From assembly GCA_000733355.1 (NCBI GenBank), contig JNVV01000010.1, positions 662,324 through 726,323 of the forward strand: DNA of 64,000 nucleotides. The letters run 5' to 3'. The first letter of the stretch is position 1. Every line of letters starts with the position of its first letter. The notes beneath the pieces are model-generated. The model did no database searches. It was not told the origin of the DNA and was given only the letters and a program-made list of their open reading frames with translations. Position numbers and translations under genes: made by a program. Shown piece after piece: positions 1 through 10,494 of the stretch. The DNA comes from Falciphora oryzae (Eukaryota; Ascomycota; Sordariomycetes; Magnaporthales; Magnaporthaceae).

Positions 1-575
1 GGGGAGATTGGGGCAGTCCTGCAGTACTGCGGGTGTTCTGTCGGCTGGCAATTCTCGATTCGTCGTCATGGGAAACAGTCTGGAGGAAGAGGATGCGTCC
101 ATGTCAGCACGATCCGTCTATCGGCCCGGGCGCCACCAATCGCTGCCCGCCTGGGGGCGGGCTCGGCACCAGGATAAGGAGAGAAATGGGCGGAGGGAGG
201 AGATAAAAGAGAGCGACGGACCCTCGAGGCCGGCAAAGAAACTGGCTGGAAAGAAAATATGTTCATGCGGCGATCGTGCAGGTGGGAGCCTTGCAGCGAC
301 TGGGCCAGGGCGCTGATCTGGGCGGGAGTGACCTCGGCGGGATCGCCCAGCGCTTTCACTGTGGTAGCTATGGGCTCGGCAGAGGAAGTAGCTGCTCCAG
401 CGGTCTCATTGGCGGCGGGCAGCTGAGGGCCGATTTCCTCAACGACGGATCGAAAGCGCACGGCCTGCGCCGGGGTCTCTTCTGGCGGTGCTTGGGACTC
501 TGGGGAAAGCTGCGCATCACTGGGCTCTGATGCTGCGAGCGGGCGAGGAAACGTGAGCAAGGCATTCGAGCGCAT
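1..575 (-). CDS. Unrecognised protein, partial at the left window edge
   Basis: An open frame runs leftwards from an ATG at 573-575 and stays protein-like (Pro/Ala/Glu-rich, then a conserved-looking block ending FSFQPVSLPASR) to about 222. There an AGG|GTCCGT donor can be proposed. A TTCCTCCAG acceptor at 81-80 would resume in phase at base 79 and stay open to the edge (TVSHDDESRIAS...). The start is uncertain: the frame is also open upstream to a CTCAG acceptor near 627, so 575 may be an internal methionine, with an earlier exon further right. The block around RRMNIFSFQPVSLPASR looks like a conserved regulatory segment, but I could not name the family. The C-terminal part lies outside the window. 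Gene structure is inferred; only the open frame is seen. Confidence 0.4.
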
Positions 576-3067
576 TGACCGAGGGCGGCTATGGTGGAAT
601 GTGGTGACGCCCAGGATCGTGACCAGCTGAGAGTCAAAGTGGGGAGGCGCCAGGGGAAGACGGGCGTTGTTGTATCATACCTGAGCCAGCGCCCACGGAT
701 GGGCCGGAGGGATCCGCGCCAGGGAGGCTCGCCATGTTGAGCGGAGGTTGCGACGTTGCAACGGTGTCGGGTGAAGGCTGCGCCCGAACGCAGAGAGAAA
801 AGAATACCCGATCAGGAGGGGCAGGGTGAAAGGAGGCGGATGTTTCGAAAGGGAAACAGGAACAGAAAAAAAAATACTTGGAAGAGCGTTCGTGAGTAAT
901 AGCGCACGTCGGCACGGTTAGGTTGGGAACGGACGAGGGCCAAGCTCCAGCCCACTGCTCGCCCACTCACACCAGACGGATAAGACAGACAGGCCGTCCC
1001 GCAGAGCACCAGCACCGGGCAGGAAGGCGGCGGGCAGTCTCGTGGTAGTGGGGCTGAGAATTGACCTGGTCCACGCAGCCTGCCAGGCTTTCCGATATCC
1101 CCGGCATACCCCCGGTCACCGCACCCGGGAGGATATCCACGGCAGCCCGGTTTGTTCCTTGGTCGTTTGTCTGGACGATAGCGGCAGGCCTGCAAATGGC
1201 CCGAAAAAAAAAAAAAAAAAAAAAAGGCAGGGCTATTTGCGCCCTCTCTCACCTTCACCCCGCGGCTGGCTGCGACGCTGTTAGGCATGGCTAAGGCACT
1301 CTCAATGGCGCTCTCCTGGCCACGCAGCTCCCAAATTCCGATCTGATACTGCGCCCAGGGCCGTGCGCCCCTGCCTCGATCCGTTACTGGCCTGATGAGA
1401 CGTGCGGCTGCGCCAGCAGGAACCAAAAAATAGAACCAGAAAAGCAGGTTCGGTGTGTGCGAATTGGGCCGATCGCACGGTTCACCGTCTGACTCGAACG
1501 GGGCTGTTGTGAGGAGAATCAATGTTTCTCGAAAAATTCTTTGCCATTTTTAGTCCGCCACGCGTCGCCAATTTGATATCCATTGGGTTAAGATTGACGC
1601 AATCGAGACAGAGGGCCCCGCCTAGGCAGGTACCTAGGATGAGCTACGAACGTCCTCAACACGCAATCTCGGGCGAGTCTCGAAACAAGCAGTGGACGAG
1701 TGCACCCTCAAAGGCTACTCGGCGAAAACCCGACTGGGTGTTTATATGCACAACCTGCTGGCCATCGAATCATAGCTGCTCCAGCTGCCACAATGTATCA
1801 ACCGTCGGCTCGGGTTGCGGGCGCGGGGTTTGCTTGTTGTGTTGTCAGACCAGGGGTCAAGGGGTTCGCTGAAGTGGAAGCCCCACACTGCGCCCTGCGT
1901 GGTGCGTGTGTGTGTCCAGATTAGGACCTCTTGCCGTCGTCCAAACACGACCCTGGGTAGCATCCGGTGGCATCCAACTGTTGATCTTTGGCCCGTCCTC
2001 TCCGAATCAGAAGTGCTGGGTCGAGTACGCACCATTGGAGTCCACGGCCCGGCCAAAGGCTGGATCCTCCGCGCATGGCCTGGGTAGGAATCGACCGCCT
2101 TCGGAGCCGCTCTTTGGCCAATCGGCGATGACCTAGCTTACCGGCCAGGGCAGGTAGGGAACAACCCGAGCCAACAGACACACTCACCAATTTCCAGGCC
2201 GGGCAGCTTGGATCCTGCAACGCAGGGCCTGCAGCCAGAGAAGCTTAATATCCGGCCCGGCTAGGAAGGCTGGCGTTACTTTATGCGCACGCGGAGCAAA
2301 CTAACATGCAAGCCTAACTCGTGAGCTCATCCCATATTGTCCTTCTATGCATACCATGCATCCAGTGCCTCACCCTTACAGAGTACTTCTTTACAAGACC
2401 AATGACGTCCATCACCCACGCCGCCCTCTGGTTGGGTAGACACAGTCTCCGAGCACTCCATTCGAGCGCAACCTGTGCGCCGTCATTCCTCGCACGCACT
2501 ACCTATTACGTTAAAATTATTATACAACCCGGTTAGTTACTGGCGGCGGCACGCCACCCAACTTTACGCTGCACCTTTTTTATGTAAGGATTGGACGCCT
2601 CTGTCTAGTGAGGAGCCGGCACCAGACGGAAGAAAGGCCCAAAGAAAATTCTTTCATCCCCGAGATGTTCTAGATTCCAACACATGGAGCCCGCCCTGAA
2701 TAGCACAACCGAATGCGCCACTGTCCGACACCCAGGGCCGCAGATTCACCAGAAGATCCACAGCCGGGTTATAGTCGGGAGATTGGTTCCACCACCTACC
2801 TCCCTACCCAACGTAGGCGCGCAAGTCACTTATGACTTGGTTACTGTCGCTGAAAGAGATTGCCGTTCCCGACCAGAACCTGAGCAGTGGAGTGCTCTGT
2901 CACATAATAAAAGAGCGAGTAAGAGGGTGTAGTTTTGTGTCTTGTGTCTTCTTCGAACCACTGATGGCAAGAAGTACAATATAGTACAATCGCATATGTA
3001 CACGAGGCGTATCTCGCTCCGCCCTGGCCCGCGGCCGAAGCAGCATCCATCAGCGAGCGCATCGGAG
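576..3067. other. Intergenic stretch, no gene seen
   Basis: No frame here looks protein-like on either strand. It contains an uninterrupted A tract at 1204-1225 and otherwise unremarkable sequence. It may hold 5' exons of the left-edge gene and the 3' untranslated region of the ribosomal protein gene that ends at 3068. Confidence 0.5.
1204..1225. repeat. A homopolymer, 22 bases
   Basis: Uninterrupted A tract in non-coding sequence. Confidence 0.9.
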
Positions 3068-3656
3068 CTATGCCACAACGTCTATCCCGATCGATTTTGC
3101 CTGGTAGATGATTGACCTGCATAAGCCTTCCAACGGCAAGCCGGAAAGCCGGAGTTCAGACCGCTTGATCTTGGCGATCTCATAGACGTGCTTGAGCGAT
3201 ATGGTCCCGACAACCTCCTTGCCCGGGTTGCTGGCCCCTTTCCTCTTTCCTTTCTTGCCCGTCGGCACCTGCGCGGCGTTGAGCAGTAGCCAAGACGTCT
3301 GCGGCGTGCGCACATCGAAGTGGAATGTCCGGTCGGGGCGGACCGTGATCATGACCGGCGTCGGAGTGCCGGTGACTATGTGCGCTGTCCTGGCATTGAA
3401 CTCCTACAGTTTTTGGTTTCCGACGATGCGCGTCCGTTAGCCGTATGGGTCGCCGGTTGGTCCGGGAGCGCACACAACCCATGTGCCTGCTGACATGGCG
3501 CAATGCCTCCGCGCAGCGTACCTTGCAAAAGTCCATAGACTTCACTCCCTTGCTTCCAAGTGCAGGACCGACTGGCGGCTGCGGGCTCGCCTGCCCAGCT
3601 CCGACGATGAGCTTGACGATCTGGTCCACCGCTCCGGTAGCGCGCGCCTTCGACAT
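3068..3656 (-). CDS. MRPL19: Mitochondrial large-subunit ribosomal protein L11 (uL11m)
   Basis: Two exons, 3656-3522 and 3403-3068, give 156 residues, close to the length of yeast Mrpl19. The intron has donor GTACGC and acceptor CTGTAG and joins in phase 0 (MDFCK|EFNARTA). The N-terminal half carries the L11 signature [13 protein letters not shown] (about residues 23-35), which in bacterial L11 forms the flexible factor-binding domain. The C-terminal half has the rRNA-binding PxTSWLLL and [15 protein letters not shown] blocks. Compared with bacterial L11 there is a short basic GKKGKRKG insertion, as in fungal mitochondrial forms. The protein is part of the GTPase-associated centre of the mitochondrial ribosome. 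Its start lies 911 bases from the divergent SVF1 start. Family assignment is firm; I see no separate cleavable presequence. Confidence 0.93.
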
Positions 3657-4567
3657 TGTGCCTAACCGTCGACCCCGAGATGCAGCCGGCTTCTCTGAAG
3701 GGATATTCGTCGAATTGGGCCAAAATGTCGGTGCTAACGACTTGGTCGGGGTCGCCGTCGCGGCTGTTGGGTCGTCGCGAGGTTCGGCTTGGGGCAATAG
3801 GCCGTGGTGGTGGCTTGAGTCTGCAGCTGTGGGGCAATCAATTCTGTGAGTGGGTAGGTGAGCCCAAGAAGAAAAAAATATCCAGGCAAGATTTCCATCT
3901 CATCAGCCACACGCAGAGGCGGTTCCCAAGTGCCGGGATCTGTGCCATCCTTGTCGGCTGAAGTTGCGGCTTGGGCCATCTGGGTCTGGGGACCCCTCCG
4001 CTCACTTTGCAGCCCTGCAGGACCTTGCAGCAGGGAGACGAAAAACGGGGCAACAAGTGACGTCCACCAAGCCACAGGGGAGCCGTTACCACACATTCAG
4101 CTCGTCCCGCCTGATGCGTGCGGTGGAACCCCTCGCCCGTCGGGTCCCTCCGCTGCCGCCCAACGTGCCAACCTCGACCGCCGTGACAGGAACGGCAGGC
4201 ATCAATTTGTAACGGGGCAAGCGGTGAGCTCCAGAAATTTGGCCCAAAGCGTCCATTTCGACCATCATCAACCTCAACTTCCTCTCTCACATATTCCCCA
4301 CCACTCAGCACAAAAGACACCACGCCCCTTTACGAAAAGCCCTGTGCCGTGTGCTCTTAGCATTTTTGGCTGGGAGTCAACTAAAGTTGGGCTGTTGTTT
4401 CCATCGGATACCCACAGGTAAGTTGCATCTGCGTCCGCTGCCCAAGAACAACCTGAAGCCCCCCGGCAGCATGGCACGATGCGTGTCTTCGTGATATTGC
4501 TTATTCATGTTTCCTGATGCTTGGACGGTACCAGACACGGCCGCCGGATAGAACACCCATACCCAAG
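3657..4567. promoter_or_regulatory. Divergent intergenic region between MRPL19 and SVF1
   Basis: These 911 bases separate the start codons of two divergently transcribed genes and must contain both promoters and leaders. Protein-like frames are absent. No specific binding site could be assigned with confidence. Confidence 0.5.
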
Positions 4568-6052
4568 ATGTTCAACTGGGCCAAGCAACAGTAAGCAGTA
4601 CCTCTCGCCCGGGTTCGCTACGACCAGCCTACCAACCGACGTATCGATCCCCGCCAACGCCAACGACGGGCGTCCAAGGCGCTGAACTAACACGAGCCCC
4701 TACCGTCCAGGCTGGCCAACGTCGCCGGCACGCAGGAGCCCATCTATGGACCGAGTGCGATAAAGTCGGTCGCCGAGGAGGCCAAGACCACGCCTTACAC
4801 GGAGCTCACACGCGACGACCTCAAATGGAAGGCTATGGAGTCGACCTGCGTCGAGACGCAAAGCTTCTACCTAGTCGCAGACAGCGGCCAGCTTGCGTTC
4901 TGCCAAGTAATCTATAGCAACGTTGCGTAAGGGTCCTCCTCAAGGCTCCTCCTGTCTGTTGGGTTGGCTGGCGCAGACATGCCCTCGCTTCTGCCCTGCT
5001 GACCCCGTCACAATCCAGCGGCATCCGCACCACGTGCCAGTTCAACACCAAGGTCTTTAACCTTGATGGCACCAAGCCGCACCTGTGGTGCTCGACCCCC
5101 CTGACCGAGCACTTCTTCAGCGAGGACATGACGGGCTTCTTCGCCAACGACTGCGCACTCGAGCTGTCCGAGGACGGCGACTGCTACACCATCAAGTCTA
5201 TGACGGACGAGCGCGCCATTGTCAACCTCAAGGTGGCGAGGTCAGCCCCGGGCTTCCACGCCGGCAAGACGGGCAATACCCTGTTCGGAACCGACCTCGC
5301 CAACCCCTGGGGTAGCATGCGCCACGCCTTCTGGCCCAGGTGCGAGGTTGAGGGCACCATCACTACGGCCGACGGGCCCATCGACATGAAGGGGCTTGGC
5401 CTTTTTATCCACGCGCTCCAGGGCATGAAGCCGCACCACGCTGCCGCCAGCTGGAACTTTGCGAGCTTTCACGGCAAGAGCCACTCGGCCGTCCTGATGG
5501 AGTACACGACCCCGCCGTCGTACGGCTGCACTACGGTCAGCGTCGGTGCAGTCGCACGCAACGGCGACATCGTCGTCGCCGGCTGCTCCAACCACGCCGA
5601 GCACGTCACGACCAAGGGCGACTCGGAGAATGACTGGAAGGAGCCGGCCAAGGTCAAGCTCACGTGGTCGGGAGTCGGTAAAGATCAGAAGCCCGTTGAG
5701 GCTGTTATTGAGGGCGATTACGAGGACCGCCTTGACCGTATCGATGTCATGGCCGAGGTCCCCGGGTTTGTCAAGAAGTTTGTTGGCGCTGCCGTCGGTA
5801 CAAAGCCATACATCTATCAGGCAAGTCTAGAACTCCACACGGGAACTCTCGGATTCCTCCGTCCCTCTGTATCCTCTAAAGAGCCCGGCTCTCGAAGTCC
5901 TTTTGTGCTGACCACCAGTACAGTACATGCCACGCAAGACACCACTGAGCCTAAAGCTCAAGATGGGAGATGAACCCGAAATAATGGAAACAGGTGTGGT
6001 GTTCTGTGAGGCAACATTCATCACGGACTCTGAGCCAGTGGTTGAGAACTGA
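4568..6052 (+). CDS. SVF1: Svf1-like survival factor
   Basis: Four exons (4568-4590, 4711-4926, 5019-5820, 5924-6052) give 389 residues of the Svf1 family. These are lipocalin-fold proteins that protect yeast from oxidative and cold stress and, by more recent work, act in ceramide transfer. The start exon is tiny (MFNWAKQ plus two bases) before a GTAAGC donor. Family landmarks are the N-terminal GPSAIKSV, the central [12 protein letters not shown] and [10 protein letters not shown] blocks, and the C-terminal FCEATFITD ending. The third intron begins with GC (CAG|GCAAGT) and ends at 5923. Using it gives the family-like join PYIYQ|YMPRK. A GT donor four bases downstream with an earlier AG is also in frame and would insert three residues. 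No signal peptide is visible, which fits a peripheral cytosolic or Golgi protein. Confidence 0.93.
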
Positions 6053-7119
6053 TCAAGTGATATCGGCACTGTTATTCGACTGCGTGTCTTTTGCCCACCA
6101 TTTTTGGGTACCAAACCTTTGACCCTGCTTAGTAGACAACCTTTCAGACTCTGGGTTTGATAAACGGCGTTGGGCAGTTCGAGGGGCATATAAACCTTTA
6201 CTCACTATGTCGGGGATTGAGCTGGCACGTCTTCCCGAGGTGATGGCGCCCAAATACCATAATCGCGGCGTCCCTTGAGATGGTCCTGTAGTGGAACGGC
6301 GTCATGGTTCTGTGTCATAAGAGGGGAACCGTATATCATCTGCATAACCATAGTGAACAACAAGACCGGATTCTGTGCCTTTCCCGGTGGTTAGACGCCA
6401 GTCAGACGACGTGGATTCATACCCAGGCGGATGTCTGATCTGAGCAAGCGCTCCAGGTGGGACCTTTCATGAAGTGTGATGTGATTTGTCCCGGGAGCCA
6501 CTCTCCAGACGACAGCCAAATGCAGCCCGTGCCGAAAGTCCCGGTTGGTTTCAATCAAACCAGCGCCCCCGGGCGTGTCGTAGAAGCACATGTCAGTGTC
6601 TTGTCTCGCTGTGTGAGCGGCGGCGTGCTGTACTCTCGGCCGAAACGGAGGAAGGCCGTCCGCCATGAGAACCCGTTCGAGCCTGCCCCAGAGGTGGCCC
6701 CGACTTGCTTGCGTTTGTCCCCGAGGCTGCGCCTTGCCACTGATTCTCATGCCCACCGTAACATGGGGTTGAGAGACCAGTGCCACCCACAAGCTGCGTG
6801 TGTGCTGAGCATAAAAACTACCAAATATCAAACCTGGCCATGGAGAGGTGCAGGATCGGGCACGAGCACCCCTGGGAATTAACTAGTAAATACTACGATG
6901 CTAAGCAATGAGCCAAAGTCGAACATGATAATGCTGCTTCTTATACTCTAGTAGTTTTGCTTTTTGCTTTTGTTTCCTTCATGGACACTAATATACAGTT
7001 CCAACGTATGTCGAGCAGTGCATCTCTCGCCACTTTCAACTGCTAACGGAGCGGGGTGTCAAGCAGAGATCCGGGTCGACAAAGTACGGCTTGATGAGGG
7101 GAATTCCGCCTTATACGAG
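6053..7119. other. Intergenic, convergent 3' ends of SVF1 and PER1
   Basis: The region between two facing stop codons. It should carry both 3' untranslated regions. Open frames around 6390-6880 occur on both strands and look like chance overlaps, with no recognisable domain. Confidence 0.5.
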
Positions 7120-8702
7120 TCACTCCTTGAGCCTGGGGGCCGCGGCAATGTCGTCCAGCGAGTCTTTCACCAGAAAGCTGCGAGTCACGTGATCAACCGA
7201 TCGTCAGTATAACGGCTACATTTGGCGTACCGCACAAGCATCAACTCCATAGGATGTAGAAACAGAGTTACTCACTTGTACCAGAGCACCGTGGGCCCAA
7301 TGGTCCCCAGGTGCCAAAGGCTGTGGGCGTCGAGGGCCCCCCATATGGGCGGGAAGTCGAACAGCTCGAGGCTCATGGCCATGGTGATCCAGGCGACGGC
7401 CAGGCCCGGGTACATGGCCCAGGCGCGGCGCTCGCGGCGGTAGCGGGTCCACGAGAACCAGCTCCACAGCAGGTTCTGGATCGTGCCCACGGCCACGTTG
7501 GCCGCCATGTTGTACGAGTAGTCCCACCGGACGAGCTTGAGGTAGGCGACGTGGCACGCGTACGCCGTCAGGCAGACGGCCATCCAGAGCCGCAGCAGGC
7601 CCGGCGACGAGGTCGACGACGACGATGACGGCCGGGGCCCGCCGCGGCCGATGGCGGCGGACCCGGAGTCCGGGGTGGAGGGGACCGAGTTTGCCTCGCG
7701 GGAGCGGCGGCGGCGGTCGAGGCGGAAGATGCGGACGACGGCGAGGAAGAGGCCGTAGAGGACCGAGGCGCCCGCGGCGAAGTAGTCGAGCTGCTCCGTG
7801 GCGCGCGAGTCGCGCGTGTGGAAGATGATGCTGAAGATCCAGGCCGACGACCCTGCGAGCGCGAAACCGACGTAGAAGCGGCGGAGCGAGTACGACGCAG
7901 GGACGCGGCGCCGGAGCTGGCGCAGGCCCGAGACGTGGGCCCACAGGTTGCCGGCCGAGAAGACGACCGAGAGCGGCTCCTGCGCGCCCAGGAAGCGCTG
8001 GAACGGCCACTTGCCGTGGAACTGCACCACGGGGTGACCCGCCGTCACGCGCGACGTCGTGATGATGTGCTGGCACGTGTAGTCGCACTCAGCCGGGCAG
8101 GTCCAGTGGAGGAGCCGGTGGATGAGTGCTGCGATGTTTTTTTTTTTTTTTCATGGGGCTGGCGGTCAGCGAGCAGGTCCCTCCCATCGGCCAATGTGGC
8201 CAGCCAACTCTCGAGATATGTCTTTCTCCCGTGTGTTTGTCTGCCTGCCTGCATAAACGCCTCTCTGCGTGTCACTGCGACAATCGCCCTCACGCCTCGT
8301 CGGGCCGTCGTGGGGCAGAGGGTGGCTTTGGCGGCGGAGGAAAGGATCGGGTGGTGGAGGCTCACGGATGTTGTTTTTGTGCTCCAGCGTCTCGGGATGG
8401 CAATTCTCTTGCTTGCACAGCTAGATATGCACACACGCCGGTCAGGTTAGCGACGTTTGGGACGGTGGGCAGGAGGCAAGAGGTTCTTCGTCAGGCCGGG
8501 TCATGCAGACAGGGCCAAAGGGAGGACAAGGTGACACGAATAAAACACGGAACAAGACAAGAATCGCACAAACCTCGACACAGTCCCGGAATTCTGGAAG
8601 TCGGTCACCGACCGAGGCGTCGACGGGGCCGCCGAGGAGGAGACAGGCCGCGACGAGGAGGAGCAGGAGGCGGGCGACGGACGATTGGGCTGTCGTCGCC
8701 AT
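7120..8702 (-). CDS. PER1: Per1-type GPI-anchor lipid remodelling protein (PGAP3 homologue)
   Basis: Four exons (8702-8574, 8420-8366, 8128-7276, 7177-7120) give 364 residues. The first exon encodes a signal peptide (RLLLLLVAACLLL) followed by SVGDRLPEFRDCVE. Exon 2 supplies the cysteine-rich LCKQENCHPE, and exon 3 supplies WTCPAECDYTCQ and the membrane-embedded remainder. These are Per1 hallmarks: a luminal cysteine-rich head, then about seven membrane segments in the ER. Per1 acts in acyl-chain remodelling of GPI anchors (phospholipase A2-type step). A Ser/Arg/Gly-rich loop (about 40 residues, near 7620-7720) interrupts two membrane segments and is probably cytosolic. An in-frame ATG at 8741 could add 13 residues; 8702 is preferred because it puts the hydrophobic core close to the start. 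All splice phases agree. Confidence 0.92.
8137..8151. repeat. T homopolymer, 15 bases, at a PER1 splice acceptor
   Basis: Read on the PER1 sense strand this is an A15 tract ending 8 bases before the exon 3 acceptor (ATCGCAG at 8135-8129). It replaces the pyrimidine tract usual at this position. Confidence 0.85.
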
Positions 8703-8788
8703 GCCCTTGCTGGGGCAGCGGTCCGGCACGGCAACCCGCATTCTCGGTCGTCCCTCGCTCGGCGTAGGCTCTCTCTTGGCTGGTTCTT

Positions 8789-8790
<2 letters not shown>

Positions 8791-8819
<29 letters not shown>
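8791..8819. repeat. CTG/CAG microsatellite
   Basis: About nine uninterrupted CTG units on the + strand, 90-120 bases upstream of the PER1 start codon. They would be in its 5' leader or core promoter (AGC repeats on the transcribed sense strand). Confidence 0.9.
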
Positions 8820-8820
<1 letters not shown>

Positions 8821-9397
8821 GGTGTCGTCGTCTCTAACTCATGACAGCGGGTTCGGGAGGTGGGCCTTGCAGGTGTGCTGACAGGCAAAGGATTGTCGCC
8901 GGAGCCTTATACTTGGCAGCAAGGGCCAGCAAGGTTCACCGGACAAGGTTGAAAAAAAGGGGTGGTACCGGAGGTGAGGCTGATCTCCATGTCGATTCGT
9001 GGGCATCCTATTGGCTCGCTCGCCTGGCTGGTCCGGGGGAGTGACCCACCCTACCTTTTTTCGAGCCCAACGCTGACGCCTCGGGGCGCTGGCGCCAGCC
9101 CGTGCCAAGAATCTCCGCCCTAATTTCCGGCACGCGACAAACATGAACAGTCGCTGGCGAGCGTCTCGATCTTTGGTGAACGATTGGAACTTTCATGGCA
9201 TCGTAAAAATTATGTTCCAAAATCCTTCCCATTTCGGAGGAGAGCTAGCTAGTATGTGAATACCTGCAAGAAGTAGAAATCGCAGCAGCCTCTGGGGACA
9301 TCCATCCCCATCAGCCCTCCACGTCGTGATCCGTCCCCGTTGACAAAAACCAAACCAGATCGTTTCGTCATAACTTTTGAGAAAAGAGTTGAGAGAG

Positions 9398-9420
9398 AAA
9401 AAAAAAAAAAAAAAAAAAAA
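9398..9420. repeat. A homopolymer, 23 bases
   Basis: Uninterrupted A tract. There is no flanking gene copy or target-site duplication that would mark it as the tail of a retroposed transcript. Confidence 0.9.
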
Positions 9421-10494
9421 CTGCAAGGGCTGATTCCTTGCTTCGAGCCTCCCTGTCCGATAGACTCCGAATAATGATACGCACGCAGGCAGCTCGCGGC
9501 ATGTCAGAAGGTGGTGAGGGGTTGAGCAGGGTGATGGAGAGGCTCGCCTTATCAAAGCAGTGGCCCTTGATCCAGGTTGCCACGGAATTGAAGAGCCAGG
9601 GTGCGAATCAAGGATGAAGAAAAATGACAACAAGACAGAAGATCGGCAGAAAGAAACCACGGTAAAAACCATCGAATACAAAAAGCGTATGCACAAGAAG
9701 AGAAATCGAAGTGGTAAAGCAGTAACAAGAAACCAGGTCATAATCATAGCGTATCATGAACTCCTCGCCTTCCTGGGGTCGATCGTCACAAGACGGGTTC
9801 CCCCAAAATCTTCCACGTATTTGATGAAAGAAAACATCGCGAGGATCAAATCGACCTCAAGCCCCTCCATGAGAATGTATGCAAAAGAACAGAGTCTGCC
9901 GAATGGTCCAGAAGCACTGTACTATGAGGCGCAAGTGTCCTTATCAATATGATCAGATGCAAAACGACGGCAAACACGAGGAAGTCGAAAGGTTGAAAGA
10001 AATAAGAAACCAGCGATAACAGCCAGGAAATACAAAAAGTGAAATGGCGAAGGAAAAGAACAAGAAAAAGGCTTGGAAGAATCGACGGCTGGAAACTTGT
10101 TGCAAAAAAGTGAACAGTAGCCGTAAATCCCCTTCAGGCGTCATGGGAATGCTGCCTGAGGGGGCGAATATTAGTCGATTAGGGGGTTGAGTGACATCTT
10201 CAACCTCATCAACCGGCGTACATGCTGCGTTATCCGGAGGCTGCTATCGCCATCCGAAGCGGTATCTGGTCATCATTGACTGTCGTAAAAACAAAAGGAA
10301 TATGGCATCCGTGCGGAGTTTAAATGAGTGGGAGGGTGGTTTTCTGTTTCTTTTCTTCCCGCTTTTTGGAAGATCGCGGCAAACCCACCGAAACATCATG
10401 CGCGAGGGTTAGATCCGAGCTCGAAGGCGCGACTGTTCTCGAGTCAAATAGGCCGCCGAAGCCGAGTAGTAGAGCAGCGTGATCACGTGAGAGA

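Larger units (their letters stand above)
8703..10494. other. Intergenic, PER1 upstream region with CTG and A tracts
   Basis: Upstream of PER1 and downstream of the stop at 10495. It holds about nine CTG copies (8791-8819) and a 23-base A tract (9398-9420). An open frame at 9560-9952 (+) is lysine-rich and starts at an ATG but has no recognisable domain; I regard it as chance. Confidence 0.45.

Noticed and set aside
1204..1225. A tract as the poly(A) tail of a retroposed gene or SINE
   Set aside because: No recognisable element or gene copy upstream and no target-site duplication; the same holds for the other homopolymers.
3838..4323. 161-codon open frame (-) between MRPL19 and SVF1
   Set aside because: No domain, overlaps a 187-codon frame on the other strand, lies in a promoter region.
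9560..9952. 130-codon basic open frame (+)
   Set aside because: Lys/Arg-rich because of A-rich sequence; no conserved block and no splice-supported extension.
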